Made by a program: the position numbers and the translations under genes | Part shown: positions 48,437-55,797 of the stretch, piece by piece | How the letters are laid out: each line of letters opens with the position of its first letter | Position numbering within the stretch: position 1 is the stretch's first letter | Notes under the pieces: model-generated | Seen by the model: the letters and a program-made list of their open reading frames with translations, nothing else | Database searches by the model: none | Told to the model about the DNA's origin: nothing | Virus record (IMG/VR): IMGVR_UViG_3300046499_000591 | Span: 1 to 64,000 of that record | Reading direction: 5' to 3' (one strand) | Length of the DNA stretch: 64,000 nt | Origin: a virus

Positions 48437-48898
48437 ATGGCAACACCGACAATCGACAAGGACCGGGAGACCTACGTGGTCACCCGCGACCCGCGGACCT
48501 ACGTCAAGCCTGACGTGTGGGACCGTGAGGTCATTCTGCTCATGCGCGACTACCCGTTCGACAGGGTCATGGCGGAGCGCATGTTCGCCGGCGCCGTCTC
48601 GTACCTCATCACGGCCATGGAGAAGTGGGGCCAGGGGCTGGAGATGTGCTGCGGGCGGATCGTCGACATCGCCGTCCACACGTTCATCCTCGACACCCGG
48701 AACTACCGGGAGTTCTGCGCGGAGTACTTCGACGGCCGGTTCCTGGAGCACATTCCGGAGATCGCGTTCAAGTACGACGGGAGCGTCGAGCGGACCGCCC
48801 ACATCATCGCCGACAACGGGTTCCCCGTGGACTGGTCGCTGTGGGAAGCGGACTTCGCCAAGTGCGGGCCGTGCACTCCCGGCTCCAACTGCCACTGA
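48437..48898 (+). CDS. Glycine-rich-domain (GRDP/DUF1399)-like protein
   Basis: 153 residues, CGGAGGG upstream. The segment IVDIAVHTFILDTRNYREFC then GRFLEHIPE matches the conserved core of this family (VDxxWHTFILxTxxYxxFC then HHxP). The C-terminus ends with three Cys in CGPCTPGSNC, suited to metal or disulphide. Biochemical role unknown. It shares the strand of the next methyltransferase gene, but a terminator lies between them. Confidence 0.6.
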   Translation: MATPTIDKDRETYVVTRDPRTYVKPDVWDREVILLMRDYPFDRVMAERMFAGAVSYLITAMEKWGQGLEMCCGRIVDIAVHTFILDTRNYREFCAEYFDGRFLEHIPEIAFKYDGSVERTAHIIADNGFPVDWSLWEADFAKCGPCTPGSNCH

Positions 48899-48924
48899 CC
48901 CCGTAGGCCCGTAGGGGCCACCCC

Positions 48925-48961
48925 GTGCCCGGGACCGCTTCACGCGGCCCCGGGCACTTTT
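48925..48961 (+). terminator. Intrinsic terminator
   Basis: 9-bp stem GTGCCCGGG / CCCGGGCAC, then TTTT. Confidence 0.75.
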
Positions 48962-49059
48962 ATGCCCATACGTGCGGGTTTCTGACTTTCACTCACGCCA
49001 CCGTGGCGGCGTCGGTAGCGTGACGTCCCTGGAGCACGTCTCTCCCCCGGAGGATCCAC

Positions 49060-49737
49060 ATGTCCAGCGCCGCCCCCCTGACCGCAGCCGAATACTGGGA
49101 CAAGTACAAGCCGCACCGCGGCGAGGGGGCCCAGCAGCGCCCCGCGGCGGCCCGCTTCGACTGGACCGGCGTGGACGACCACGGGCCCGGGGCGGAGATC
49201 CTGGGCGCCCCGAAGGCTGCGCTCGACCTGGGGCCGGCCGAGGGCGAGAACGCCGCCTTCCTGACCCGCGCCGGCGTCGAGGTCACCGGCGTGGACTTCT
49301 CGCCCGTGCAGGTCGCCCGCGCCCGCGAGTTCTGGCGTGACGTCCCCGGGCTGGAGTTCGTCCACGCCGAGGCATGCGCCTTCCTCGACGACGACCTGCG
49401 GTGGTGGGATGCCATCTACTCGACGTGGGGCGCGGTCTGGTTCACCGACCCGGAAGACCTCTTCCCCCGCGTCCTCAAGCGCCTGGCCCCGGGCGGTGTC
49501 TTCGCCTTCTCGCACCGGGAGCCGATCGCCGGCCAGTACGGCGCGCAGCAGATGGGCGGCAAGTGGCTGGAGGGCCGCGAGACGGAACTGACGGTGTACC
49601 GCTGGCAGTACAGCGCCCCGCAGTGGGCCGACGCCCTCAAACGCCACGGCTTTACCGACGTCCGGGCGGAGGTTCTCCCTCATCCGGACGCCGGCGCCCT
49701 GGGCACGCTTCTGGTCAGGGCGTGCGCCCCTCGGTGA
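49060..49737 (+). CDS. Class I SAM-dependent methyltransferase
   Basis: 225 residues, GGAGGATC upstream. SAM-binding motif I is ALDLGPAEGENAAFL (about residues 49-63), then VTGVDFSPVQVARAREFW and a motif-IV-like WDAIYSTWGAVWFTDPE. The fold is that of small-molecule methyltransferases rather than DNA methyltransferases (no PPY/NPP). Substrate unknown. The gene closes the accessory cluster. Confidence 0.8.
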   Translation: MSSAAPLTAAEYWDKYKPHRGEGAQQRPAAARFDWTGVDDHGPGAEILGAPKAALDLGPAEGENAAFLTRAGVEVTGVDFSPVQVARAREFWRDVPGLEFVHAEACAFLDDDLRWWDAIYSTWGAVWFTDPEDLFPRVLKRLAPGGVFAFSHREPIAGQYGAQQMGGKWLEGRETELTVYRWQYSAPQWADALKRHGFTDVRAEVLPHPDAGALGTLLVRACAPR

Positions 49738-49796
49738 CCTTCCGTGAAGTTGTGGGTTCCGTTTGCCGCGAGGTTGATCTATACTCGCCCTCGCGC

Positions 49797-49831
49797 GGGC
49801 CGTCACCTCTTGGAGGTGGGGGCCCTTTTTT
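49797..49831 (+). terminator. Strong intrinsic terminator
   Basis: Stem-loop GGGCC..CACCTC / GGAGGTG..GGCCC followed by six T. It insulates the accessory cluster from the early genes. Confidence 0.85.
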
Positions 49832-49937
49832 CATGCCTGGCGGCCCGCGCGATTCCCCCGCCGGCCGGCCTCTCGACGCATGCATGACGTCACGTGCGCT
49901 CATCGCATGAATGCCCTGGTGGGAGCGTTGTTTACTG

Positions 49938-49966
49938 TTGCGCGCGCATTAGTTACCGGGTAGCTT
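49938..49966 (+). promoter_or_regulatory. Early promoter TTGCGC-N17-TAGCTT
   Basis: A good primary-sigma match with 17-bp spacing in a 310-base gap. GTTGCGCGCGC over the -35 is half of the palindrome seen complete at 50016. Leftover gap sequence (49832-49936) shows no gene. Confidence 0.6.
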
Positions 49967-50015
49967 GTGCAGCGCCGGGTCACCGATCCGGACGACCCGC
50001 GGGCACACACCCCGG

Positions 50016-50029
50016 GTTGCGCGCGCAAC
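50016..50029 (+). promoter_or_regulatory. Operator candidate GTTGCGCGCGCAAC
   Basis: Perfect 14-bp palindrome, followed by AGG. The same palindrome is at 62349-62362, where it overlaps a -35 box. Here it lies just before the ribosome site of the next gene. Confidence 0.6.
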
Positions 50030-50049
50030 AGGCATAAGGAGATCGTGGC

Positions 50050-50574
50050 GTGGACACGAACCGCTCGCGTCCTCCCTCGGTGCATCCGCCGGGCGGACGC
50101 CCGCCCAATCGGAGACCCACCGTGGCCCGCCCCAAGAAGCGTCCCGCCCAGGCCGAACTGCTCACCCAGGCCGCCGAGAAACTCGCGAACGTCGGTATGC
50201 CCGAGCACGCCGACGCCATCCGCGAGGCCCTGACCGAACTCACCCGCCCCAAGGCGCGGGAGGGCAACCCGACCCTCACCGTGTGGACCACGCCGGAGAT
50301 CTGGCGGGCCGCGCAGGAGGCCGGGTCGGTCCCCGACCTCATCGAGGAAGGGTTCGCCGCCCTCCTCGCCGGCCGCTTCAAGCCGGCGAAGGCACGACGT
50401 ACCACCGGCGGGCCGGCCAAGGGCAGTTTCAGCGCCCGGGCCACCGTCGACCGGCAGCGCGAGGTCACCGACTACGTCGCCGCGCACGCCGACACCCTCG
50501 GCTGGTCCCCATCGGCACGCCAGGTCGCGGCCGCATGGCTTGAGCACAAGTTCAGCCCCCGACCGCGCACGTAG
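50050..50574 (+). CDS. First early gene, DNA-binding-like protein
   Basis: 174 residues from the GTG at 50050, chosen for AAGGAG 8 bases upstream; a GTG at 50122 with GGAGA is the alternative and would remove a Pro-rich leader. Contains LTQAAEKLANVGMPEHADAI and a basic linker (KARRTTGGPAKGSF), ending with VTDYVAAHADTLGWSPSARQ, which may be a helix-turn-helix. Function not recognised. Confidence 0.6.
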   Translation: MDTNRSRPPSVHPPGGRPPNRRPTVARPKKRPAQAELLTQAAEKLANVGMPEHADAIREALTELTRPKAREGNPTLTVWTTPEIWRAAQEAGSVPDLIEEGFAALLAGRFKPAKARRTTGGPAKGSFSARATVDRQREVTDYVAAHADTLGWSPSARQVAAAWLEHKFSPRPRT

Positions 50575-50651
50575 CGCGGGCAGCGGGGCGCCGGCCTGGA
50601 CGCCGACACCGGGCACGCCCCGCACACGAGTCCCCAAGGGAGACACCCCAG

Positions 50652-51836
50652 ATGGCATCCGCACCCAAGGCCGCCGGCACCGCCAGCGACCCCACCGCCC
50701 ACACCCTCACCCTCACGCCGGGGCAGCTGGCCGGCCTCGAAAAGCTCCGCGAGCCGTTCCCCGAGACCGCCATCGCGAAGCGCCCCCAGATCTCGTGTGG
50801 CGCCTGCAAGGACGCGAGCACGAAGGTGTGCAACACCCACAGCAAGGCGACGTGCGCGGCCTGCGGCCAGTACGTGACCACGGCCCACAAGCACCTCGAC
50901 TACGTCGGGCACGCCGAGGCCACCGACCGGCTCCTCTCGGTCGACCCCACGTGGGACTGGGAGCCGATCGCCCGGGACGACAAGGGCCGCCCGCTCATCG
51001 ACTCCGACGGCGGCATGTGGATCACGCTGACCGTCTGCGGCATGACCCGCAAGGGATACGGCGACGCCGTCGGCAAGCGCGCCGGCACCACGGCCACGAA
51101 GGAGATCATCGGCGACGCCATCCGCAACGCGGGCATGCGCTTCGGCATGGCCCTGGACCTGTGGGCGAAGACCAAGCTGCACATCGAGCCCCCGCACCCG
51201 GCCGAGCCGTTCCTCGAAGCCATCAAGACCGAACGCGTCTGGATGTCGTCGGAGTGGCTGGCCGGGGTCCGCCAGGAGGCCGACGAGGCCGGGCAGTTGG
51301 ACTACGTCCTTCCCCGCGGCGGCGGCAAGACCCTCGGCGACATCATCGACGGGCAGCTCGCGGTCCTCGCGGACGCGGCCGAGCGGTACGCCGCCATGCG
51401 CATCAAGGCCGACGAGGAGCGCCAGGCCCGCAAGGAGGAGCGCGCCGCGGTCACCGCGCACGTCGCGGCCTCGCACCCCGACCCGGCGCAGCAGCCCGCG
51501 CCGCCGGCCGGACAGCAGCCGCCGCCGGCGGGTCCGCCGCCGGCCGACATCGGGCCGAAGACCGCGCAGCAGATCCGCGACGCGTGCGGCCCGGTGTGGC
51601 TCGACCCGGACGGTTTGCAGCGCGTGCTCGACCGGGCTACCGAGATCCGGGTCATCAACGAGCCGGCCGACCCGTCGAAGCCGCGCGGCTCGACGCTCGG
51701 CCAGGCCCTCCAGATCCAGATCACCGAACTCCGCCGGCGCGCCGCGCAGAGGACCAGCACGACCCAGGCGTCGGACGCCGCCCACCAGTACGCCGAACAC
51801 GATGATTGGGGACACACGGGTGACGCTGCGGGATGA
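50652..51836 (+). CDS. Rad52/Sak-type single-strand annealing protein
   Basis: 394 residues. N-terminal Zn-like Cys set (CGACKDASTKVC, CAACGQYV). Residues about 80-175 match the annealing-protein core: YVGHAEATDRLLSVDPTWDW, then MWITLTVCGMTRKGYGDAVG and IIGDAIRNAGMRFGMALDLW. A Pro-rich linker and a helical C-terminus follow. It would pair single-stranded phage DNA during replication and recombination. No partner exonuclease is obvious in the window. Confidence 0.8.
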   Translation: MASAPKAAGTASDPTAHTLTLTPGQLAGLEKLREPFPETAIAKRPQISCGACKDASTKVCNTHSKATCAACGQYVTTAHKHLDYVGHAEATDRLLSVDPTWDWEPIARDDKGRPLIDSDGGMWITLTVCGMTRKGYGDAVGKRAGTTATKEIIGDAIRNAGMRFGMALDLWAKTKLHIEPPHPAEPFLEAIKTERVWMSSEWLAGVRQEADEAGQLDYVLPRGGGKTLGDIIDGQLAVLADAAERYAAMRIKADEERQARKEERAAVTAHVAASHPDPAQQPAPPAGQQPPPAGPPPADIGPKTAQQIRDACGPVWLDPDGLQRVLDRATEIRVINEPADPSKPRGSTLGQALQIQITELRRRAAQRTSTTQASDAAHQYAEHDDWGHTGDAAG

Positions 51837-52161
51837 GACCCGCTGGCCGTCGATGTGGGGAGCCGGACAGGAACCTGTCCGGCTCCCCGCGCTTTTGGCG
51901 ACGGCCCAGCCGACCGAGGACGAGTGGCGCTACGACGCCGCATGCGCATCAAACGAGACAGACCTCTTCTTCCCCGTCGGGACCACCGCGGGCGCCGTCG
52001 CCCAGACCGAAGCCGCCAAGGAGGTCTGCGCCGGCTGCTCCGTACGCGAGGCGTGCCTCGCGTTCGCGCTGGACACCGACCAGAACCACGGCGTCTGGGG
52101 CGGCACCTCGGAAGACGAACGCCGCGCCATAAAGCGGCGCCGCGCCAGGAGGAAGACATGA
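51820..52161 (+). CDS. WhiB-like iron-sulfur regulator
   Basis: 113 residues from the GTG at 51820. All four [4Fe-4S] Cys are present (Cys42, then CAGCSVREAC at 70-79), as is the GVWGG turn (91-95) and the basic tail RRAIKRRRARRK. Phage WhiB proteins such as that of TM4 interfere with host WhiB regulators and cell division and can exclude superinfection. It overlaps both neighbours. An ATG at 51802 is the alternative start. Confidence 0.88.
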   Translation: MTLRDETRWPSMWGAGQEPVRLPALLATAQPTEDEWRYDAACASNETDLFFPVGTTAGAVAQTEAAKEVCAGCSVREACLAFALDTDQNHGVWGGTSEDERRAIKRRRARRKT

Positions 52162-52493
52162 GGGGACTGACCCGCCGGGAGCGGAACGCGGCCGCCGTCC
52201 GCGACGCGACCCTCGAGGACCTGCTTGCCGCAGCCTGGCCATGGGATATCGACCGGGTCAAGGAGGTCGCCCTCACCCTCGCCATGGTCCACGGCGAGGT
52301 GTCCGCGAACACCGTCCGGGAGGTGCTGGAGGAACGCCTCCACCACCTCATCGGGCCGGCGTTCAACAGCCTCACCCACCAGCGCGGGCCGCTGGTGAAC
52401 ACCGGCCGGCGCGTCCCCTCGACGTCGCCGGCGACGAAAGGTCACGGGATCTCCGTGTACCGCTGGGCCGCGTCCGCCGACAAGGCGGCATGA
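52158..52493 (+). CDS. Small early protein, unknown
   Basis: 111 residues from the ATG that overlaps the WhiB stop (ATGA). Helical N-terminal part (DRVKEVALTLAMVHGEVSAN) then VREVLEERLHHL, winged-helix-like. The C-terminus has RGPLVNTGRRVPS then ISVYRWA, which reads like a wing. Possibly DNA-binding. Confidence 0.55.
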   Translation: MRGLTRRERNAAAVRDATLEDLLAAAWPWDIDRVKEVALTLAMVHGEVSANTVREVLEERLHHLIGPAFNSLTHQRGPLVNTGRRVPSTSPATKGHGISVYRWAASADKAA

Positions 52494-52553
52494 ACGCGCG
52501 GGCCCCGTGGGCCTCACCGGGCCCACGCCGGCCCTGATCGAAAGGACACAGTC

Positions 52554-52754
52554 GTGTGGTTGCTGGTTACGGTCGCCGCCTCCCTGGGGGGCCTCGTCGT
52601 CGCATGGGCGGTACGGCGCCGCATAGAGCGGGAGTTGGCCGCGGAGTGTGACCGGCGCGCCCGTGACGTGCACAGCGCCCGCGCAGAGGTCGCGCAGCTA
52701 CGCCGCGGCGTACCCGACGCCCTCGCGGGCCTCGCCACGGAGAGGAAAGCGTGA
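52554..52754 (+). CDS. Small membrane protein
   Basis: 66 residues from a GTG with AAAGGA upstream. One N-terminal TM helix (WLLVTVAASLGGLVVAWAV) then a basic coiled coil. The end overlaps the next start. Confidence 0.55.
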   Translation: MWLLVTVAASLGGLVVAWAVRRRIERELAAECDRRARDVHSARAEVAQLRRGVPDALAGLATERKA

Positions 52755-53155
52755 GCGGCCGCGGCCAGCCCCCCAAGATCGAGCCCGACCGCTACGGCGA
52801 ACTTCTCGGCCTCCTCCACGACGGCCTCTCGATGCCGGCGGCCGCGGAGCGCATGAACGTCTCCCGCGCCACTCTCTACAACCTCGCCGTGCGCGTGCCG
52901 GCGATGGGGGAGGCGATGCAGCGCGCCCGGGACGCCGCGAAGGCCGCCCGCCGGGCCGCACACGAGCCGTCCGAGGGCTGCTACGTCAACACCGGCTGTC
53001 GCCGCCCCGACTGCACCCGGGCCGCGACCGACGCCCGCATCCGCCGGCGCGCCGCCAAGTACGCAACGGTCACCGCGCTGCCGGAGCCGGCCGTCGTGTC
53101 CGTGTACGAACTGCTCGCCCTCGCCGCACCACCGCCGATGGCCGACAGCGCATAG
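52751..53155 (+). CDS. Helix-turn-helix protein with Cys cluster
   Basis: 134 residues. Residues 10-45 are a resolvase/transposase-type helix-turn-helix (LLHDGLSMPAAAERMNVSRA then TLYNLAVR). A later CYVNTGCRRPDC may bind Zn. Regulatory or replication role possible. Confidence 0.6.
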   Translation: MSGRGQPPKIEPDRYGELLGLLHDGLSMPAAAERMNVSRATLYNLAVRVPAMGEAMQRARDAAKAARRAAHEPSEGCYVNTGCRRPDCTRAATDARIRRRAAKYATVTALPEPAVVSVYELLALAAPPPMADSA

Positions 53156-53166
53156 AGGAGGACCCC

Positions 53167-53511
53167 GTGGACCATGCAGCAACCCGGCCGCCCCAGTTCG
53201 ATGGGGCGGCCTTCGCTTTGTACGAGGCCATGTCGGGCATCTCCGAGGCCGCATACGGCCTCCGGTGGGCCCAGGGAACCGAGTACGGGGTGTGGACGCT
53301 CCTCGTCGTCCCACGCACCCGCTGGGGCCGCGTACGGGCCGACCACGCCGACGTCGCGTCGGCCCTCGTCACCATCCGCGCCCTCGCGATGCAGGCAGGT
53401 ATCTGGATCATCTGGCCGGCCGGGGAGTTCGCCCCGCGGGTCATGTCCCTCGACAACTGGCGGGTGCGCTACGTGTCCGCTCACCTGCCGACCGAGAGGC
53501 GGATCGCATGA
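53167..53511 (+). CDS. Small early protein, unknown
   Basis: 114 residues from the GTG at 53167 (GAGGAGG upstream). An alpha/beta pattern with many Trp (YGVWTLLVVPRTRWGRVRAD, then AGIWIIWPAGEFAP). Overlaps the next gene by 4 bases. Confidence 0.55.
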   Translation: MDHAATRPPQFDGAAFALYEAMSGISEAAYGLRWAQGTEYGVWTLLVVPRTRWGRVRADHADVASALVTIRALAMQAGIWIIWPAGEFAPRVMSLDNWRVRYVSAHLPTERRIA

Positions 53512-54248
53512 CCACGCACACCACCCCGCCGCCGGCGTTCGCGACGTGCCAGTGCTGCCCCCGCCGGCTCATCGGCGTCGAGGTGCGAACCGGGCGCCTC
53601 GTGTGCCGGCCGTGCGAGCGGCGCATCGACGCCGAGCTCGGCGAGGTCGTCGACCTCTGGGCCAAGCTGCCCGGGCTCCTCGCACCGGGCACGGCCGCCG
53701 GCACCGACGGCGACGACGCCCCGCGCGCCCCCGGCCCGTCCGGGTCGAAACCGCCGGCCAACTTGGCTGTGCTCTCACTCCTCGGCGGCGGTGTCACCGA
53801 GCCGCTCCTCGCCGAGGAGGACGCCTGGCGGCGGGAGTTGCGCAAGACGGGCCACTACCCGCTCACCCCGAACCGCGGCCGACAGGACCACGTGCTCGCC
53901 GGGACCGTCCGCTGGCTCCGCGTGAACCTCTACTGGGCCTGCCACGCCTATCCGGACGTCGACGACCTCAGTCGCGCCGTGGGCCGGCTCCTCGGCGAGA
54001 TGCGCGGCCTGGTGTCCGGTGACCGGCGCCGGCGCGAAGACCTCAAGCCCGGTTGCCCGATGCCGGCGCGCGGTCACGTCGAGGACGACCCGGCCACCCC
54101 GAAGTGCGGCGGGAAGCTCACGTACGACCCGCGGGCGGCCCTCATCCGCTGCGACACCTGCCGGCGGAAGTTCGGGCCGGCCGACTGGGACACCCTCGGC
54201 GCCGCGGCCGGCCTCATCACCATCCCGTTCACCATCCGCGCCGCATAG
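53508..54248 (+). CDS. Protein with N- and C-terminal Zn ribbons
   Basis: 246 residues. N-terminal CQCCPRR and CRPCERR, C-terminal CGGKLTYDPRAALIRCDTC: two four-Cys sites. The middle is helical (TVRWLRVNLYWACHAYPDVD). Such proteins are common in Streptomyces phages and plasmids and probably bind nucleic acid. Confidence 0.6.
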   Translation: MTTHTTPPPAFATCQCCPRRLIGVEVRTGRLVCRPCERRIDAELGEVVDLWAKLPGLLAPGTAAGTDGDDAPRAPGPSGSKPPANLAVLSLLGGGVTEPLLAEEDAWRRELRKTGHYPLTPNRGRQDHVLAGTVRWLRVNLYWACHAYPDVDDLSRAVGRLLGEMRGLVSGDRRRREDLKPGCPMPARGHVEDDPATPKCGGKLTYDPRAALIRCDTCRRKFGPADWDTLGAAAGLITIPFTIRAA

Positions 54249-54256
54249 GAGGCCCC

Positions 54257-54514
54257 GTGTTCTTCCGTACGCCCGCCGAGGAGCCACCGCCCCCGGACCT
54301 CGACGAGATGGAAAAGGCCCGCAGCGACCTCGCCAACGGCATGTTCATGATGCGCGAGTCCCTGACCCCTGCCTTCGACGCGGCGGACGGCATGCGCGCC
54401 GACCTCCTCGCCCGCGGCTGGTCTCCCTCGGCCGCCGAAATCCTCACCATGACGTGGCTCCAGCGCATCGTCATGAACTGCACGCCCCTGATCGGAATCG
54501 GAGACCTGAAGTGA
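54257..54514 (+). CDS. Small helical protein
   Basis: 85 residues from a GTG with AGGAGG upstream. One long helix (MEKARSDLANGMFMMRESLT) then WLQRIVMNCTPLIGIGD. Overlaps the next gene by 4 bases. Not recognised. Confidence 0.5.
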   Translation: MFFRTPAEEPPPPDLDEMEKARSDLANGMFMMRESLTPAFDAADGMRADLLARGWSPSAAEILTMTWLQRIVMNCTPLIGIGDLK

Positions 54515-55023
54515 TACGCGAGACCCCGCTGCCCGGCGACATTGGCCTGACGAGCATCACCGGCGCCGTCGGCCGGCTCATCAAGTTCGGGCAGTGGCTC
54601 AACGGCGACGGCTTCGGCGCCTACCAGCACGCGTTCGTGGTGCTGCCCGGAAGCCTGCTCGTCGAGGCGATGCCCGGCGGCGCCATCGTCGACCGGCTGT
54701 CGAAGTACGACGACCGCGACGTGCTGTACGTGTCGCCGGCCGGCCTCACCGACGCGCAGCGCAAGGCGATATGCGATGCCGCACTGCGGTACCGCGGCGT
54801 CCCGTACAGCTTCCTCGACTATCTCGCCCTCGCCGCGCACCGGTTCCACCTGCCCGTGCCCGGGCTCCGCCGCTACATCCAGTCGACCGGCCATCAGATC
54901 TGTTCCCAGCTGGCCGACCGCGCGTACCTCGACGCCGGCCAGCACCTGTTCACCGACCGGCGGTGGGAGGGGTACATAACCCCCATGGCCATCGCCGCCG
55001 AACTCATGTGGCCCGGCCGCTGA
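54511..55023 (+). CDS. NlpC/P60 superfamily (YiiX-like) protein
   Basis: 170 residues from a GTG overlapping the previous stop. The permuted papain-like pattern is visible: His in GAYQHAFVVLPG (about residue 39), EAMPGGAIVDRLSKY, and Cys in ICSQLADRAYLDAG (about residue 131). Members act as amidases, peptidases or acyltransferases. No signal peptide. An early-gene position makes a lysis role unlikely; modification of a host molecule is more likely. Confidence 0.65.
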   Translation: MIRETPLPGDIGLTSITGAVGRLIKFGQWLNGDGFGAYQHAFVVLPGSLLVEAMPGGAIVDRLSKYDDRDVLYVSPAGLTDAQRKAICDAALRYRGVPYSFLDYLALAAHRFHLPVPGLRRYIQSTGHQICSQLADRAYLDAGQHLFTDRRWEGYITPMAIAAELMWPGR

Positions 55024-55083
55024 CCGCAAGTCGTAATCCCTTCCCCGTAGGGGCTGCTTCGGGGGGTTCCGGACGTCCACGGC

Positions 55084-55120
55084 GTCTCGAACCCCCCATT
55101 ACTTAGACGGTTCATCGGAC
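55084..55120 (-). repeat. 37-bp inverted repeat, right copy
   Basis: Reverse-orientation partner of 34045-34081: 24 of 25 bases equal in the core (55084-55108) and GTCCGATG equal at the outer end. It follows the NlpC/P60-like gene by 60 bases. Confidence 0.85.
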
Positions 55121-55196
55121 CGTCGAACGGGTGACGATGACGTGCCGTCATGGGCACATAACCTGCTGAAACTTGCGCGGCCGGATGCGGGGGCTT

Positions 55197-55225
55197 TTGC
55201 CGTGGGAAAGATGTACGCTTAGCGC
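55197..55225 (+). promoter_or_regulatory. Promoter TTGCCG-N17-TAGCGC
   Basis: 17-bp spacing. It would begin transcription near 55232, giving a leader of about 550 bases before the replication gene at 55798. Confidence 0.5.
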
Positions 55226-55247
55226 GCGCCAGCGGTGCATGATCTTC

Positions 55248-55374
55248 CAGGTCGGCCCGCCGCGACGCACCCAGACCTGAAAAATGATCTGGGGCCCGGC
55301 TCTCCCAGGTGGCGCCAACCACCAGGCGGGAGACGGACCCCAGGTAGCGGAGGCGCCTTCAGCAAGCCCTCCGC
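55248..55374 (+). ncRNA. Structured leader RNA candidate upstream of the replication gene
   Basis: Three consecutive hairpins: CAGGTC/GACCTG (55248-55279); a nested stem CTGGGG/CCCCAG (55289-55343) enclosing TCTCCC/GGGAGA and GGTGG/CCACC with loop CGCCAA; and GCGGAGG/CCTCCGC (55347-55374). No matching family is known to me. It may control copy number or translation of the downstream gene. Confidence 0.5.
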
Positions 55375-55405
55375 GGACGACCCCTTACTCCAAGGACGGT
55401 GTCGC

Positions 55406-55591
55406 GTGAACGATGTTACTGGCGTACCCGCCAATGTGCACACCCTGGCCCGCTACTCCGGCGTGAGGATTCCGCCGTCGAGGAGCGGGCCCTCGTGTAT
55501 CCCGGCCCGGGTCGCCCTCGTTGAACTTCCTGCGACCGCCGGTCGCAGGGTGCCCATGGAACCCCCGGGGAGGGTGTTGGAAGGAAGTTGA
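55406..55591 (+). CDS. Possible short leader ORF
   Basis: 61 codons from a GTG with AAGGAC upstream, in the 774-base gap between 55024 and 55797. Composition is Pro/Arg-rich and weakly protein-like. A 9-bp hairpin CCTGCGACC/GGTCGCAGG (55529-55549) lies inside. It may be a leader peptide or non-coding. The remaining gap (55592-55797) shows no convincing gene. Confidence 0.25.
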   Translation: MNDVTGVPANVHTLARYSGVRIPPSRSGPSCIPARVALVELPATAGRRVPMEPPGRVLEGS

Positions 55592-55797
55592 TATCGGGGG
55601 CGGCCCCGGCTCTGTCACGAGCCTCTTACCGCCCCGGCCGGCGTCTGGTGTGTCACCACCTGACCTAACCGGCCCTCATGCCACCGCCGGATCGGGAGTC
55701 ACCCCGAGCCCCCGGCGAAGAACCCGGTAGTCAACCGGGCCCCTTTCCGCGTCGAGTCCCTTTGTCAGAGGGCGCATCGGCGTTTTTACGAGTCGAG

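Noticed and set aside
34045-55120. A transposon with 37-bp terminal repeats
   Set aside because: No transposase lies between the repeats, the flanks show no matching target duplication, and a partial third copy lies inside. Kept as an inverted repeat of unknown role.
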